64,000 bases of DNA from Rosellinia necatrix (lineage: Eukaryota; Ascomycota; Sordariomycetes; Xylariales; Xylariaceae): contig JAGYVD010000001.1 in the NCBI GenBank assembly GCA_021209875.1, positions 124,001-188,000 of the forward strand. The letters run 5' to 3'. Shown here piece after piece: positions 21,310 to 32,910 of this stretch (the first letter of the stretch is position 1; every line of letters starts with the position of its first letter). The notes below the pieces were generated by a model, which worked only from the letters and a program-made list of their open reading frames with translations, was not told the origin of the DNA and searched no databases. The translations under genes were made by a program, and so were the position numbers.

Positions 21310-22785
21310 TCAAGAGGGCTTGTGACACCTATCGGTCAGCCTCTTGCCCAGCTTGCCGTTGACCCCCGAGTATCGGCCATCGGCCAGGTCGCCCAAGATA
21401 GCCCACGGGGCGTAATCGCATCGCTTGCTCTCCGGGTCGTAAACCCAGGCCAGGCATTTGGTCGATTGCCGGTCGCATATATCGAAGCAATCCTCCACCT
21501 TGGACACGTTCTCGACCGTCGTGCTTTGGTCGTCAAGTCGTCCGACGTAATTTATATTCGGCCGGACCGGTACGTTGATGAATGACTGATAATCCGGCAC
21601 CCCGTATATTTGGGCCAACGAGCTCCACAGCACCGGTCCCTGTTGGCCCTTGAAGATCTCCCCAACCTGCTCCATGGAATCCTTCTCGCCCAGGCCGTGG
21701 AAGCCCATGATGGGCAAGCACAGCCGATCCGCCCACATTCGCGTCATCCACGGATGTTCACCGTTGAAAAGGCGACGGTACGTCTCGTCCAGGTAAATGG
21801 CAATTTTCATCAGCGTGGTTGCCAGAAGCTTGTCACCCCAGATGGCAAAGGGGGATTCCATATTAGCCTGGGCCGCAATCTCAGGGTACCATTCAAACAG
21901 GTTTCGTAGCGCGGCGCCGGAGAGGATAACAGACGATCCACCATGAGGGAAGCGGCCTTTATAATCGCCTACCGGGTTGCCGATATAATGGGGCTGTCCG
22001 AAATTGAGGTGGCCTAGCAGCAGGCTAAGGGTGCTCTTGATAGCGTAGGTATCGTCGTCCACCATGACATACCACTTCTTCTTGGGCAACGTGTGCCAAG
22101 CATATTCCAGTGCAGGCATGAACTTGGCGTATGATGTCAGTTGCACAATTGAACATGGCCCTCCTGAATTAAGACAGGGCGAGAGAGAGAGAGAGAGAGA
22201 GAAGCCTACCTTCATAGCGTCGAGCTCCCACCCAATCGCCTTGCCTAGACCCTCCGACAGAACCCATTCTTCGGCCTCGACAGCATCTGCCAGGTTTCTG
22301 TATTTGTAGATGCGCTCGAGGTGCTCTCGGCCCTTGAGTGCGCCCCGTTTCAAGTTCCAGCCCAGGATATCTACGACATCGACTCCTTTCCCATTTGTCA
22401 AATTGTAAAACCTCTGCTCCGGTATGACGGGAAAGTCCTGGACAACCAGTATATCGGGGAAGAAGGATTCATTGCTCAAGGCCCGCAGGGCAAGCGGCAG
22501 GCGATGCTTAGTGCCGTACCCTGTCTTAATGACGAGACCGATGTCGTTATCGGGGTCAATTGGATAGCGCTGTTTCTTGTGTACCCAGCCATCGCTGGGG
22601 TGTTGACCCTGGTAATAGTTTTGGACGACGGTCTGTTGGAATCGGAAGAAGGATCGTAAGCTGCCGTCGTAGGGCGAGGTGACATAAATGACGAGGAAAG
22701 AGAGGAGGAGACCGAGCGCGATCTTCTGCCAACGAGACAGACGCGCGCCAAGGGAGCGAAGCTTGTGTCGCTCGACCAGACCCAT
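21310..22785 (-). CDS. GT31-type glycosyltransferase, type II membrane protein with PAN/apple-like tail
   Basis: Two exons (22210-22785, 21310-22122) give 462 aa. The intron is 87 nt, a multiple of three with no stop, so the unspliced frame also stays open. Splicing was chosen because it joins WELDAMK directly to FMPALEYAW as in related fungal proteins, and because a CTGAC branch point precedes the acceptor. A short basic N-terminus is followed by one membrane segment (about 21-36), so the protein is expected in the Golgi lumen facing inward. KKWYVMVDDDTY (DDD at 214-216) is the DXD-like nucleotide-sugar/metal site. HGGSSVILSG and FHG match the GT31/fringe-like fold. The C-terminal ~60 residues carry spaced cysteines (CFDIC, KCLAW, RCDYA) resembling a PAN/apple domain. 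Donor and acceptor sugars cannot be told from sequence. Confidence 0.8.
   Translation of the reverse strand: MGLVERHKLRSLGARLSRWQKIALGLLLSFLVIYVTSPYDGSLRSFFRFQQTVVQNYYQGQHPSDGWVHKKQRYPIDPDNDIGLVIKTGYGTKHRLPLALRALSNESFFPDILVVQDFPVIPEQRFYNLTNGKGVDVVDILGWNLKRGALKGREHLERIYKYRNLADAVEAEEWVLSEGLGKAIGWELDAMKVGFSLSLSLSPCLNSGGPCSIVQLTSYAKFMPALEYAWHTLPKKKWYVMVDDDTYAIKSTLSLLLGHLNFGQPHYIGNPVGDYKGRFPHGGSSVILSGAALRNLFEWYPEIAAQANMESPFAIWGDKLLATTLMKIAIYLDETYRRLFNGEHPWMTRMWADRLCLPIMGFHGLGEKDSMEQVGEIFKGQQGPVLWSSLAQIYGVPDYQSFINVPVRPNINYVGRLDDQSTTVENVSKVEDCFDICDRQSTKCLAWVYDPESKRCDYAPWAILGDLADGRYSGVNGKLGKRLTDRCHKPS
22177..22203. repeat. (GA)n microsatellite inside GT31 intron
   Basis: A run of GA dinucleotides lies within the 87-nt intron, reading as CT repeats next to the donor on the coding strand. 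Length changes here would alter only the intron, or the insert if the intron is retained. Confidence 0.85.
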
Positions 22786-23009
22786 CGTCAGGGACTTGAT
22801 TCGTTTTCGGCAAGGCGCGCCCGGACGAAAACGGAGCGGGAGGCGAGACGAGCAAGGTAGGTACGATAGTTATAGGCCGGCTGTGACTGCGGGTGTCCCA
22901 GAGGGCACTAGGTAGAGAGTCCTAGAGGGTCGATGTCGGCATGCGGCGGTGCGTAAACGAGTGTGGGCGACAACGGAACAACGGGCTAGGCCAGGTATGT
23001 ACCTAAGTC

Positions 23010-23042
23010 AAGGCAGGACAAGCAGGACAGGCAGGACAGGCA
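23010..23042. repeat. GGACAGGCA minisatellite
   Basis: Tandem copies of a 9-10-bp AGGACAGGC unit. A closely similar GACAGGACAG array occurs at 52725-52793, so the same repeat family appears at two distant places in the window. Confidence 0.75.
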
Positions 23043-23209
23043 CCATAGAGGCGGGTGCGGGTGACGAATGACGAATGATATTGAATAATGACCTGCAACG
23101 ACGGGAAGTATAACTAATACAAGTCGCTCAGGATATACACGCAGGAAAAGCACACGGCATGGAACGACGGTAGGCTTGCATCGGATCACTTGATGCCACA
23201 GCAATTTAG

Positions 23210-23262
23210 CATTGTTGTTGTTGTTGTTGGTGGTGGTGTTGTTTGCTGTTTTTGGACAGACT

Positions 23263-23287
<25 letters not shown>
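23210..23287. repeat. (TTG)n followed by (GA)n microsatellites
   Basis: A trinucleotide TTG/GTG run (23210-23242) is followed after about 20 bases by a GA run (23262-23287). The open reading frames across it are low-complexity artefacts. Confidence 0.85.
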
Positions 23288-23293
<6 letters not shown>

Positions 23294-26200
23294 AAGCCAG
23301 ATAGACTGATAAGTAGAGATAGGTTAGGTAGATGGTAAAAAGGGAAAAAAAAGAAATCGGTCGATCTCCCTCTTCCCTCTCGGCCTGATGCTGAGCCCTT
23401 ACGCAATCCTCGTTGAAAAGGAGAAGAAAAAGGTGCATGAGAACAAGGATGCCGCCAAGCCATGCCTCCCAAAGGGCCAATCGTTGATTGCACATCGGAT
23501 CTAGACCTAGCCACCTCGCACCTAGCACCTGGCACTTAGCAATACCTAGGTAGCATAGCACGCGACAGCAGGTTTACACTACAGCACCGTATAGCACTGT
23601 ACACTATCGCATCGGCCGAGATCATAGATGGGGACCCAAGTGGTTGGAGCGGGAAGGTAGTGACTTGCTACTTACGTAGGGACCTGTCTAGTACCTCTGC
23701 AATCTGTTTGTCGCCAGTAAATTCCCGCATAGGCTCGACGAAGAGTGGGTATGCAGAAGGTATCCGCCGAGTCTAAATTCCTAGTAGGCAGTTAGGGTTC
23801 ATCGCAGGCAGGAAGGATTCATTAGGCCAGGATCATTTACTTGTACAACAGGACGGAAACAGGATTGGTTACGCCAAACCTCACAGCGGTCCCCCAGGGG
23901 GCTTTAGGCCCACCGGCTTTATGTTAGGTTAGTTGAGAGGGGAAATGATTGGCGGCCCAGACCAGTTCTCAGGGAATGTCCGCCGCGCTATTCCTGGATG
24001 CCGAGATGCACTAGAAACAAATATGGCCGGTGCAAAGGTCTTCTCGAAACACCCTCACCCAAGCATCAGGGGAGACAAACGCACAAGGCAATACACTCCA
24101 CCGTGGTTAGGGTCAACGGACGACAACGGGAATGGCCCCTTAAGCCCTTACTAATAAGTCCCTGAGGACCTACGCGTACTGTAGCATCCCAGGCGCTTCA
24201 GGCTGCACATTACTAACCTGTTCGTGCATATTAAATTATATGTTTCAAGCCACGCTGCGGCCGGGTAGACCGCGGTGGATATTACACTACATCCGGGTAG
24301 CCATATGAATGATCAACCTTCACAGGCGCTTTTGCTCGGCCACACTGTACGTGTTGTGCGGAGCGGATGAGAGGGCTCGCCGAAAAGTACGGCTAATATG
24401 CTTGTTGAAGCGGGTAACGAGTACCCAAACGACCGGGTTTTCCTCTGCGTACACTATAATTTATCTAGTGTACACGCAATTTATCTACACGCATGCTTAC
24501 TTACTCGCTTGAGACATGCCTCCATGGCGGCTGGGAGATCGATACTCGCCAGTCAGCATTATGTGATCTGGAGATGAGTCGGCAAGCCCACGAGTTAGAC
24601 TTATAATATATCTTCACGGATAAGATAAAATTGAAGAAAACACCCCACCTTAATGAAGGGTCGACACCCTCCCTCTGAAGTGTAAGGGTATACAGATCAC
24701 GAACATCTCACTTTCATGCTAGCTGTACCCCTCCTTCTTTTCTAGAGCACGAAGCAACCGCCTTACCGGCTTTATTTACCAGCTACGGTTATTTACCAAG
24801 CTAGGTGATATAAGTAGGAGCTAGATGTAACGCGAAAATTCCGCCCAGGATAGCCTATAATTCGTGGTGGTCATGCGTCCTCGAAGGCCGTACGTTATAG
24901 GGTACGCGGCGCAATATAGGTTCCAACGCCAACAGAGTATCGTAACACGGCACAATTACCAGCTGCCGGGGGGCCGGGTAATTCTGGGCTCTCCATTAAG
25001 CGGCATTACGCGGCGATATCATACGGTTTTGCTGTGGCTCAGATATATCTAAGATAGAGGCGATATGACTGTGTTGGAGGCTCTCAGGGCCGTCCTCATA
25101 TGAAAATGGTTTCGGTGGCAGATGGGTCTCTTGTCCTGTGATGAACCAAGCTCTATCAACCAATGTCAAGGTATATATATATAAGCCGAATAGCTAACGA
25201 CTGTCTAAAAAGATAGAACTTCTCTCCTTGTGTGATAGCAGAGGCCGTTCTTAGAAGCACCATTCAAGATTATGATCTTGCCGAATATGCCTCCTTAGGT
25301 ATAGTAGGTCGTGGTTATAGGACCGTTGCATATGCCTCTGGTGTTGATTATATAAGCTCTATTTCATAGTATGAATATAATAAAAGGTATCTAGAGTTGC
25401 CACAAGATCTCGGATACAAATCTCCGCGGCTATTAACACGACAATATCTTAGGCGGGCAGAGTATAGCAACTATGGTCTTCGTTCGATAAAATAATATCT
25501 AATACCTATAATCAGTGACGCTAAGCTATGTTTTTCGAGTCCTTTATAAATATACCACATATACCCAACTAATTGTGGTATCACGACTGCTTACATTCAT
25601 AAGTTTTTAAAGGGGGGAGGGGTAATACATTTTTGACTAACACCTTTAATCCGAGCAAATGAAGTGCACAACTTTTGCCGAAGGAAGACGGTCATATGCA
25701 CTTCCTCCGGTGAAATGAAGTCAAGCCACGACAGAAAGCGCTTTGCGCCGAACATGTTCTTGTGCACGGAACGCTACGTGGCGATATACGTAAAATAGTA
25801 TGAGTGGCTTATGCCGACGCGTTTGATGACGTACCATTTTATGTCGTGGACTCGCGATAAATTAGAGCCTTTACATCACTACCCCGATTTTACTGGACAA
25901 CAACATAGGTCGTATATAATGAAGATGGCAACCGCCACTGGGAAGGAGATAAGACAGGGGGTTTAATACATTCGGTTAGCCTAGAGTTGATCTGATCCTG
26001 ATGGGACATGAATATGCCTATATTCTTTACTCTTTATTGATCACGCATTAAGAATGAAAAGCAAAAGGGGGAAATTGAATCGACGTAGGAGTAGTTCTAT
26101 TGATGCTAACCTCTATCATTCTCTATCATTTCCCTTACCAAACCGTACCCTCACTCGACAGTAAAAATCAAGGTTGCACTCACTTATAATGATATGAGTG

Positions 26201-27594
26201 ACTATCGTCGAACAGCGTCTCTTAGCCGCCTATCTACGGCCAAGCGCCATTTCTAGCCTCCTTCGTGTTACTCTTATGACACTCTGGCTTCCTACTAATG
26301 GTAACCTGAGTGGTTGGAGAGTAGCCCGATGAGGTGTCCAGTCCGTACCTATATCTGTAACAGATTCCCTGAGCACATAGACTACTGCGCCTCTGTTTGC
26401 TGCGCACAAGCCTTTGTAGATGTGGTTCACCCTGGTCCCCCACGTCACGAGATAGTGATGAGGGCCGTAATAGATCAGTCAATGACTCTCTCGTGAGTTA
26501 GACGAAGTCTTCGTCGTCACATGTATGGCCGTTTTCTTGCGGAGATATACACTGCATATTTGTACCATAGTCTTGAATATAGTGGCCCGTGTGGTGATTT
26601 CTTCAAAAAAAAAAAAAAAGGGGGGGGACGAACAGGCCGTCTTCTTCGAGTTCACTATCTTGCCGGGTATTTTTTTGAATCAAATATGAGGAAAAAGCCA
26701 ACGAGAATTAACAGCAGCTCAAGTTATTTAAATATAATTTGTTATAACTAACTAGTTAACTAACTAGTTATTGTTCATAATAGTATTAAGAAGCTAACAA
26801 TATACCTGCATATATCAAAAACAGCAGTACCTGTCGCAGCTATACCAATATCAAAAAGATGTGAATAAGCTGGATATGCTGTACAGTCTTTCAAGAACCC
26901 AATCACGAGATGTCTCCTTGCTGTTAGCCAGTTGACTCACCGACTAGCAGACAAGTAACAGGAATAGCATTCGTCTGCTGTGCTCTTATCAAATGCTGAT
27001 TGGCTGGTCTGACCTGTGTGTTGTCCTAGGGAAAGATGCACAAAGTCAACCCGGCTGACAATCCTACCCAGCTCTGGTTCCTCTCCGTGACTCATTTTTT
27101 TTTTTTTTACATGTGTAGAAAATAAGCAAACGGATCAGAGACGTGCAAATGATTTGAATGCCACGTCTACATGCTGTTGTGTGCTTCTGTAAGACAAAGG
27201 CCAGTGTCTGCCCAATTGACTGATACGCAATGGTCGCTCGCATACCAGAGCACCACACGCTAATTGCTGTCTGCGGTTTGTTGGCAACTGTTGGATGGTC
27301 AGGTCAACTGATGCTGCCTGGACCCGGTAATTTCTTGGTCGATGTGGCATTTTCACGTGAACTCTACATTCGTAGCAGAGAACGTCGAAAATGGATTTGA
27401 ACTCCAAACGATCCTCTTCTCTGCCTTCCTAGAACGCGCCGGCTTCTCTTTCCCATTGTCGCCTCCCTCTTCACTCACGTACAGGTTATCCCACAACACT
27501 GTTCGTTGGTGCTTCAAGTTGCGAGACTAGCGACGCCTCTGACCGGCTCCAAATCAACTTGTCATTATTCGAGCATTACCCCTTTCCTAAACCA

Positions 27595-27807
27595 ATGTGT
27601 CATTATTTGGAGGCCAAGGTGGAATTCGATTGCTGCGGGGCCAACCCAAAACATGTGGTCCCGACGATAAAATGGTATCAATGTGATGAAGCCAAGAGAA
27701 TAGGCTATACGTGCGTTGATGCCACGCCAGCCAAAGGGACAGACGGCCAGGTGATCCAGATGGTGTCAGCGCGGTCATCCGGGAAGTGCCCGTGCTGTCT
27801 GTCGTGA
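27595..27807 (+). CDS. Small cysteine-rich fungal protein (MCxY type)
   Basis: A 70-residue open frame starts MCHYLEAKVEFDCCG and ends GKCPCCLS. Its cysteines fall in CC, C, C, CPCC groups. The start M-C-x-Y and the closing CPxC pair resemble a widespread but uncharacterised fungal group of tiny, probably zinc-binding, intracellular proteins (from memory of the pattern). There is no signal peptide. The frame is open for 12 codons upstream of this ATG, but those codons contain no other ATG. Its neighbours are a dead kinase gene and transposon debris, so it could itself be a lone accessory gene or a remnant. No function is proposed. Confidence 0.5.
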   Translation: MCHYLEAKVEFDCCGANPKHVVPTIKWYQCDEAKRIGYTCVDATPAKGTDGQVIQMVSARSSGKCPCCLS

Positions 27808-27976
27808 AGTGATGCCTATGTAGGTTTATTGTTCCTGTAACTAATGAATTCGTGCTGACGGCCATCGGCTGAATAAAAGGAAAGTGGCGGCGACACGGCG
27901 ATGAGGGTCAACAACTTGGCAATTAAGCCATGAGGATGGGGGAGACGAGGGCCTTGCTTCCTCATGCTTCTTTGTA

Positions 27977-28743
27977 TTAACATGTTGTTCCTCTTCCACG
28001 GGAAGTAAAAAAAACTATACCTTGCAGATCATCAACAACTGTCTCGGATGCACCATAGTGACGTTCCCAACATTTTTTGATTATGGTCCCGATTGCTTGT
28101 AGCGAACTAATCTCAGGGAATTCGCCCTTCACATACCGAGCACGAATCTCGGTCTCATTCAATCCTTCGTAAGGGGCGTGCCTAGCCAGGATTTCGTAGA
28201 GCACACTGCCGAACGCGAACAGGCCAGCTTGGACAGACAAAAGAGGCCCAGGGAATTCGTGGCTCCCGGCCGCCAGGACCAGCAGCGGGGAACCGTCTAT
28301 TGACGAACCTGCAAAGGCAGGCAGTTCTGCATTGAGGTTCTCATTCAAAAATATGTTTGCACATGTTGACCCCACATGGATGACACAGGCCTAGTGACTA
28401 AAGTTGATTGCCTCTGCAATTCGTATAGCCCGACGTCGTGCTCTCCCATTGTAGGACAGGAGGTTATGATTAGAAGCGAACTCGAGGCGAATCCCCGACT
28501 CAGAGGTCCCGCCATAAGACATGATTCCTTTATAACCTCCGCGTTCGGCAACTTGTTCATAGACTTTCTCTCCCTCGATATTCGGCGCACACACTCTTCC
28601 TTCCGAGGATCAAAAGGGGTCTTGATAACAGTGTTGAAGGGTTTGTCGAGGACGACTAGACCGGTAGTTCCCCAGCCGACAACATCGCTTAATCTAAACC
28701 CTGACGGACATCGAATCTCGTCGTCTGTCGTGCACCGCGGCAC
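27977..28743 (-). pseudogene. Protein-kinase-like pseudogene
   Basis: The minus strand keeps recognisable kinase segments in more than one frame. A glycine-loop-like start (LSDVVGWGTTGLVVLD) and a lysine strand (NTVIKTPFD) come first. After a frameshift near 28590 the frame reads RGGYKGIMSYGGTSESGIRL. A TAG at 28391-28393 interrupts the lead into the catalytic loop. That loop reads IHVGSTCANIFLNENL, so the expected HxD aspartate is gone. The DFG-equivalent reads AFAGSS, so that aspartate is also lost. Further on, FAFGSVLYEILARHAPYEGL and IGTIIKKCWERHYG match the C-lobe. It belongs to the expanded family of small fungal kinases with a CANIFLNENL-type loop. It is clearly non-functional as a kinase and probably an old duplicate. 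Confidence 0.75.
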
Positions 28744-29401
28744 CGAGACTTTGGAGAAGGCCCGGTCTCGCTGGCGTGAGAGTCTGGCTTGTTACTCGGA
28801 TAATGAGCGGCGCCGACTAAAGTGAGATTTACGGTTCGCATTGCAGTCTAGGTCAAGTCGAGAGCTAAGGCGCTGAAGGTGTTAAGCTGGCCCCACACAA
28901 CTGTTGTCCGACGATCTTGATTGTCGTGGATCCGTCATCAAGGTGGCTCTGCTTTAGGCAGCTTGTCAACGTCTTTGGGCTGGGAGGATCAGAGGGCCCG
29001 AGAGAAGTTGCGTTTCGCGACACCAGTCCGTGCACAGTTCCTACAGGCTTGCGGCAGACAAACTGTTCGATCGGGTTAGCCCAGGCTAGTCCCTTAGAAG
29101 GCCACTAACACTAACACACATCTGAACTACTGATAGTTATCCAAACAGCGCAGCTTATATTTACTCATTTACCTTTTTTCTCCTTGTCGTTAAACAATAA
29201 AATAAAATAAAACCAATGAATGTTCCAACTTGGGGTTTTAATAGTTATATAACGAAAATCTGAATAGTTCCTAGCTTGTTCATTACAAATTTCAAAACTT
29301 ATAAACTAGCTGTTGTATGAACATGTGAACGTTATGAACGTTTAAATAATAACCGTTTATAGCGGATAACTCTCGGCAATGTCTGAAAGTCTATCTATAG
29401 C
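28744..29401. other. Spacer, AT-rich at right
   Basis: No gene recognised. The portion around 29120-29370 is AT-rich with AAAATAAAATAAAA runs and adjoins the LINE relic, so it may be mutated transposon sequence. Confidence 0.4.
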
Positions 29402-30175
29402 TTGATCCTCGTTTTGCAGATCGGCCTCGAGTCTGGAGTACGCCATCGCTGTCGATACTGTTGCAAAGGCCCCAATGATCGCGAGTTCCCCCATCTTCTA
29501 GACTCTTTTGACCTATTGACCACCCAAATTAACCCCTCGCCACATGCATACCTCTACACGTTAGAAACACAGTCTATAATGGGGCCCACGGCTGCTGTAA
29601 GCAACCGCCGAGCTATTGCTGGCGACAGTCCCTTGAGTGGCTTAAGATCAATTTCGGCCTTTAAGCGCCTCGCTAGACGCTTCCGCACTATGTCTCTTAC
29701 ATTGGAGCCTCGAGTCCATGATCAGACCCAAGACTTTGACACGCTCTTTTGGGTACACTGCCTGCCCCTCAATCAGGAACGGGTCATTACCAATCCGGGT
29801 TTTCTTTCTGCTAAAGTGTATGATGGCGGTCTTGTCTGCTTCGAACGTCACCTCGCTCCGCCTTTCCCAGTCGAAGGCCCTGTTGATGTTTGCGTGATTA
29901 ACTTCCGACGTGGGCCTATAACCCACGCCGTGTAGTTGTCCACGAATACAACTGATCGACCAGCTTGTTGGCCCTGACGTTGCACCAGATCGGCATTAAA
30001 GAAAAGGGGAAGGATGGGGGCCAGGAGCAAGCCCTGAGGCAACCCAGCTTGTGGGAGCTCCCATCTCTCCGAACTCCACCCGTTTACTACGGTTGTTGCC
30101 ATCGGTCCTGAGCAGAACGCGTTAGTGTAACGGACTAGAACCTCTGGAATTCCTCGTGCCCGCAATCTCTGAGGC
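29402..30175 (-). mobile_element. LINE (Tad1-like) reverse-transcriptase relic
   Basis: Minus-strand frames read RARGIPEVLVRYTNAFCSG, WELPQAGLPQGLLLAPI and then VFVDNYTAWV, the last corresponding to the F-[AV]-D-D catalytic box of a non-LTR reverse transcriptase with the second aspartate changed to asparagine. After a frame change the sequence continues with FEADKTAIIHFSRKKTR and VKVLGLIMDSRLQCKRH. Together these match the RT core and downstream thumb of Tad1-clade LINEs in ascomycetes. Endonuclease and RNase H parts are not seen. The Asp-to-Asn change (GAC to AAC) and frameshifts show a dead fragment. G-to-A change is the expected strand sense of repeat-induced point mutation. Confidence 0.75.
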
Positions 30176-32483
30176 TAGCTCTCTCCGTTTCACTAGGTGC
30201 GCACCGAATCATGAGAGATGTTAACTCTTCGGCCACCAAGACCAAGTCGATGGTTTTGAACTTCTAAGGGAATTCACCATAATTATATTCATGATATTAT
30301 ATAGAGTAAAAGATTGAATGGCTATGTTATATAGTTAATAAACACTTAAATTCAAATATTATTATAAAAGAATACAAACTATGTTTCATCCATTCGTAAG
30401 CCTCTTCTTTAAAACAGTACTCCTTTAGTCCTTATACACACTAATATACTACTGGAGCTCGACCGTACGGTGGCCAGTAATTATATCGCTATGTGCTTGA
30501 TATATGTGACAGCCTAGTCACATCCTAAGACGATTATGGAACGGCTGTCAACATACATGGTATGAAAAACATTGAAAATCTTCTCTTGCGAGGAGACTTG
30601 AACACGGGAGTTTGTTTAACCCAGGTATGTTGGTTTGCTCATAAGTGCCTAGTGCATGCGGAGAATGCGGACTAAGCTTGTCCATCAGAGTCTAGACAAG
30701 ACTTGCGCAACGGGCATTGCCGACTCCCGTAGCGTCAGGAAATGCCGGAGTTGGGACATGACCTTTTTCAGAACGACGCCTAGGATATGCAAACTATATC
30801 AAAAACCTGCTAGGAAGCACACGTTTTTCTCCATCTCCTGAAACGCTGTCACATGTTACCCTGTTGATTAGCGTCGTCATGTTGTCTAGGTCTTGGTTGG
30901 ATGTCGTTGGTAGTGAGTATGCTACAACAATAGCCTCGTAGGGGATAAAACCTCACATACCATACCCTCTTCTGTTAGATCGCTCAATCGAAATGACCAA
31001 CTAGGAATGTCCACGGTGTGCCCTCGAAATAGGAGGGTTGAGATTAAAATAAGCGCTTACATTGTTGTTGTTCGTATGCTAATTCGAAAAATGGCATAAG
31101 GTCAATTTAATCTAGTCTCTCTGGAGTCGTCGCCTTTAGCATCAGTTAGTGAGACCTGGCACCAGCGATGCCGGAATTGGTGGCAATGAGGCCGCCATAA
31201 TTATTTCAGCAATCACGTGGTGATAGCCTACTCGCATCTCACTGTTCTCGGCGGACTTTATTCAACCCCTGAACACCCAGGCTGTTGTATTACACTGAAG
31301 GTGGCGGGGACTTGTGGTGATATTGAGGGCCAACAAATTTAACGGAACTAGGCTCACGGGCGGTATGACGTTGTGTTGGGTATCAACCTGGGTTATACGA
31401 GCTATACGAGGGTGTGGCTCGATAACATATCGTATGTTTTGAGGCGTGGGAACTAGAGTATCTCACAAACTCCTCCTAGTTAGTCGAGGCGCTACAACGT
31501 GCAAGGAATGATAGTGTATACATATCAGGATCCTTAATAGATCTGGTACCCTCGTTTATGACCGACGGATCAGGGGGTCATTGTAGATGGTGTTCGCTGG
31601 ATACCTGTGCATTATGCATTGCATGAAGTCGAACTCTGTGCCGGCATGAGCGGTGCCCAACCAATTAAAAGCAGCGGGAAAGTACAACTTGTCTGTTGGT
31701 CGTGTTGGTTGTGCGGTCGTGGTGCTCGGGCGATGGGGGGGTAACTATCGTAAGTATGTATTGCTGGGTTAGATTCAGGGGTGGGTGGGGTGTTACCGAA
31801 GGCCCTCGGGAGTGACAAAAGGATCGACTCTGACAGAAGCATGAGGACCTTGCGAGGCTATGAAAACCCTGTTACCGGCAAGAAGACGCTCTGGAAATGG
31901 CATCAAGGGTAATGATGCTGGCAACCGCTTGAAATTATATTCTTTCATATATTCAATGCTGTGGCCAGCTACTCATGCTGTGAAATAGCTTTGTCTTAAT
32001 AGTGATATCCGTGGTTTTACGATCAAAATAGCGCTACACCAACGCTAAATCAACTGATATGAGAGGAATGGATACTTTGAGCAAAAGGAGAATACTAAAA
32101 GACGAAAGAAGAAAGACCTCAGTGCCCGAAATGGTGGTGGTAAACCGATCCGTGTTAGCCGAGGATACTAATCTGCAAACAATCACACGCTTACATACAC
32201 ACATGCAAACGGATGAACGACTCTGCTGAACGAATGCACACACGGACGCAAGGAAAGCCTACTACGTAAGGTGTGGCATACACGTGTAAATATTACGGGG
32301 AGGTCGTAAGCTTGCCGTCCCGGGGCTGAAATTTCGTAATCGTCTGTTTGGTGACTGGCCACACAGCTCGAGGGAGCCCCGTCAACCAACAACCGAGATC
32401 CAGGCTAGACTGCACCCACCTACGATTCCTGCGAACTTTAGGCTTCAAGGTTTAGGACTTTGGTGCTCCGTGCTACTCTGTGC
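30176..32483. other. Spacer without recognised gene
   Basis: AT-rich around 30240-30430. Short open stretches on both strands (for example near 30656 and 31612-31842) have no family motif and no credible start context. A weakly tRNA-like B box near 30600 was considered and dropped. Confidence 0.4.
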
Positions 32484-32910
32484 TCATGCCGCGGCGTAAA
32501 TGCAATCGTGTAGATCCCAGCAAGTGAAATTCCACTTGAGATTTGCGCCAGGAATATCGCACGCCAGCTTCATTCCCCTGACAACGTACTTGGGCCCTAA
32601 CGGCGAATTTGTAGTTATGTTAAATACGTAGACGTCGGGATTGTGTCGGTAACGCACATGACCAACACACGGTCTTCTGAACGGTTTCATGGCGCAACGA
32701 TTCGTGGGGCAATGATCTGCGTAGCTGCGTGTTCCACATGGTAAGATGACTAGCAAGGTACGGGACCAGGGGGAAGTTACCGGGAGAGATTGGCGTTACA
32801 TCGGCTGAATGATTGTTACAGGTACGGCCTATATCCAATTCCCGTGGCCTTAACAGAGTGACGTCAAACGGCCTTGAGACATCCCAAGTACGCGCGGAGA
32901 TGAATAACAT
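32484..32910 (-). CDS. Possible two-exon cysteine-rich protein, N-terminus uncertain
   Basis: Two minus-strand pieces (32781-32910 and 32484-32716) join in frame across a 64-nt GTAAC...CAG intron to give 120 residues. The second exon is the more persuasive part: seven cysteines in total, an NIT glycosylation motif, and a protein-like run (YVFNITTNSPLGPKY, LKWNFTCWDLHDC). A TATATA lies about 40 nt upstream of the proposed ATG on the same strand. No hydrophobic signal peptide is visible at this start, so either the real first exon is elsewhere or the gene is a fragment of a secreted protein gene. The family is not recognised and coding status is unproven. Confidence 0.3.

Larger units (their letters stand above)
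22786..27594. other. 4.8-kb gene-poor spacer
   Basis: No gene supported. It holds a GGACAGGCA minisatellite (23010-23042), TTG and GA microsatellites (23210-23287), AT-rich DNA around 25150-25650, a poly-A/poly-G run (about 26606-26628) and two tandem copies of TAACTAACTAGT (26745-26768). Short overlapping open stretches at 26230-26496 show no motif. The part next to 22785 is the likely GT31 promoter and leader. Confidence 0.5.

Noticed and set aside
22986..23561. 191-codon open frame on the minus strand
   Set aside because: Runs through TTG and GA microsatellites, which create Asn and Ser/Leu runs; no protein family signal.
30560..30660. tRNA-like B box on the minus strand (GTGTTCAAGTCTCC)
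   Set aside because: No matching acceptor, D or anticodon stems could be folded around it; perhaps chance or an old SINE-like trace.
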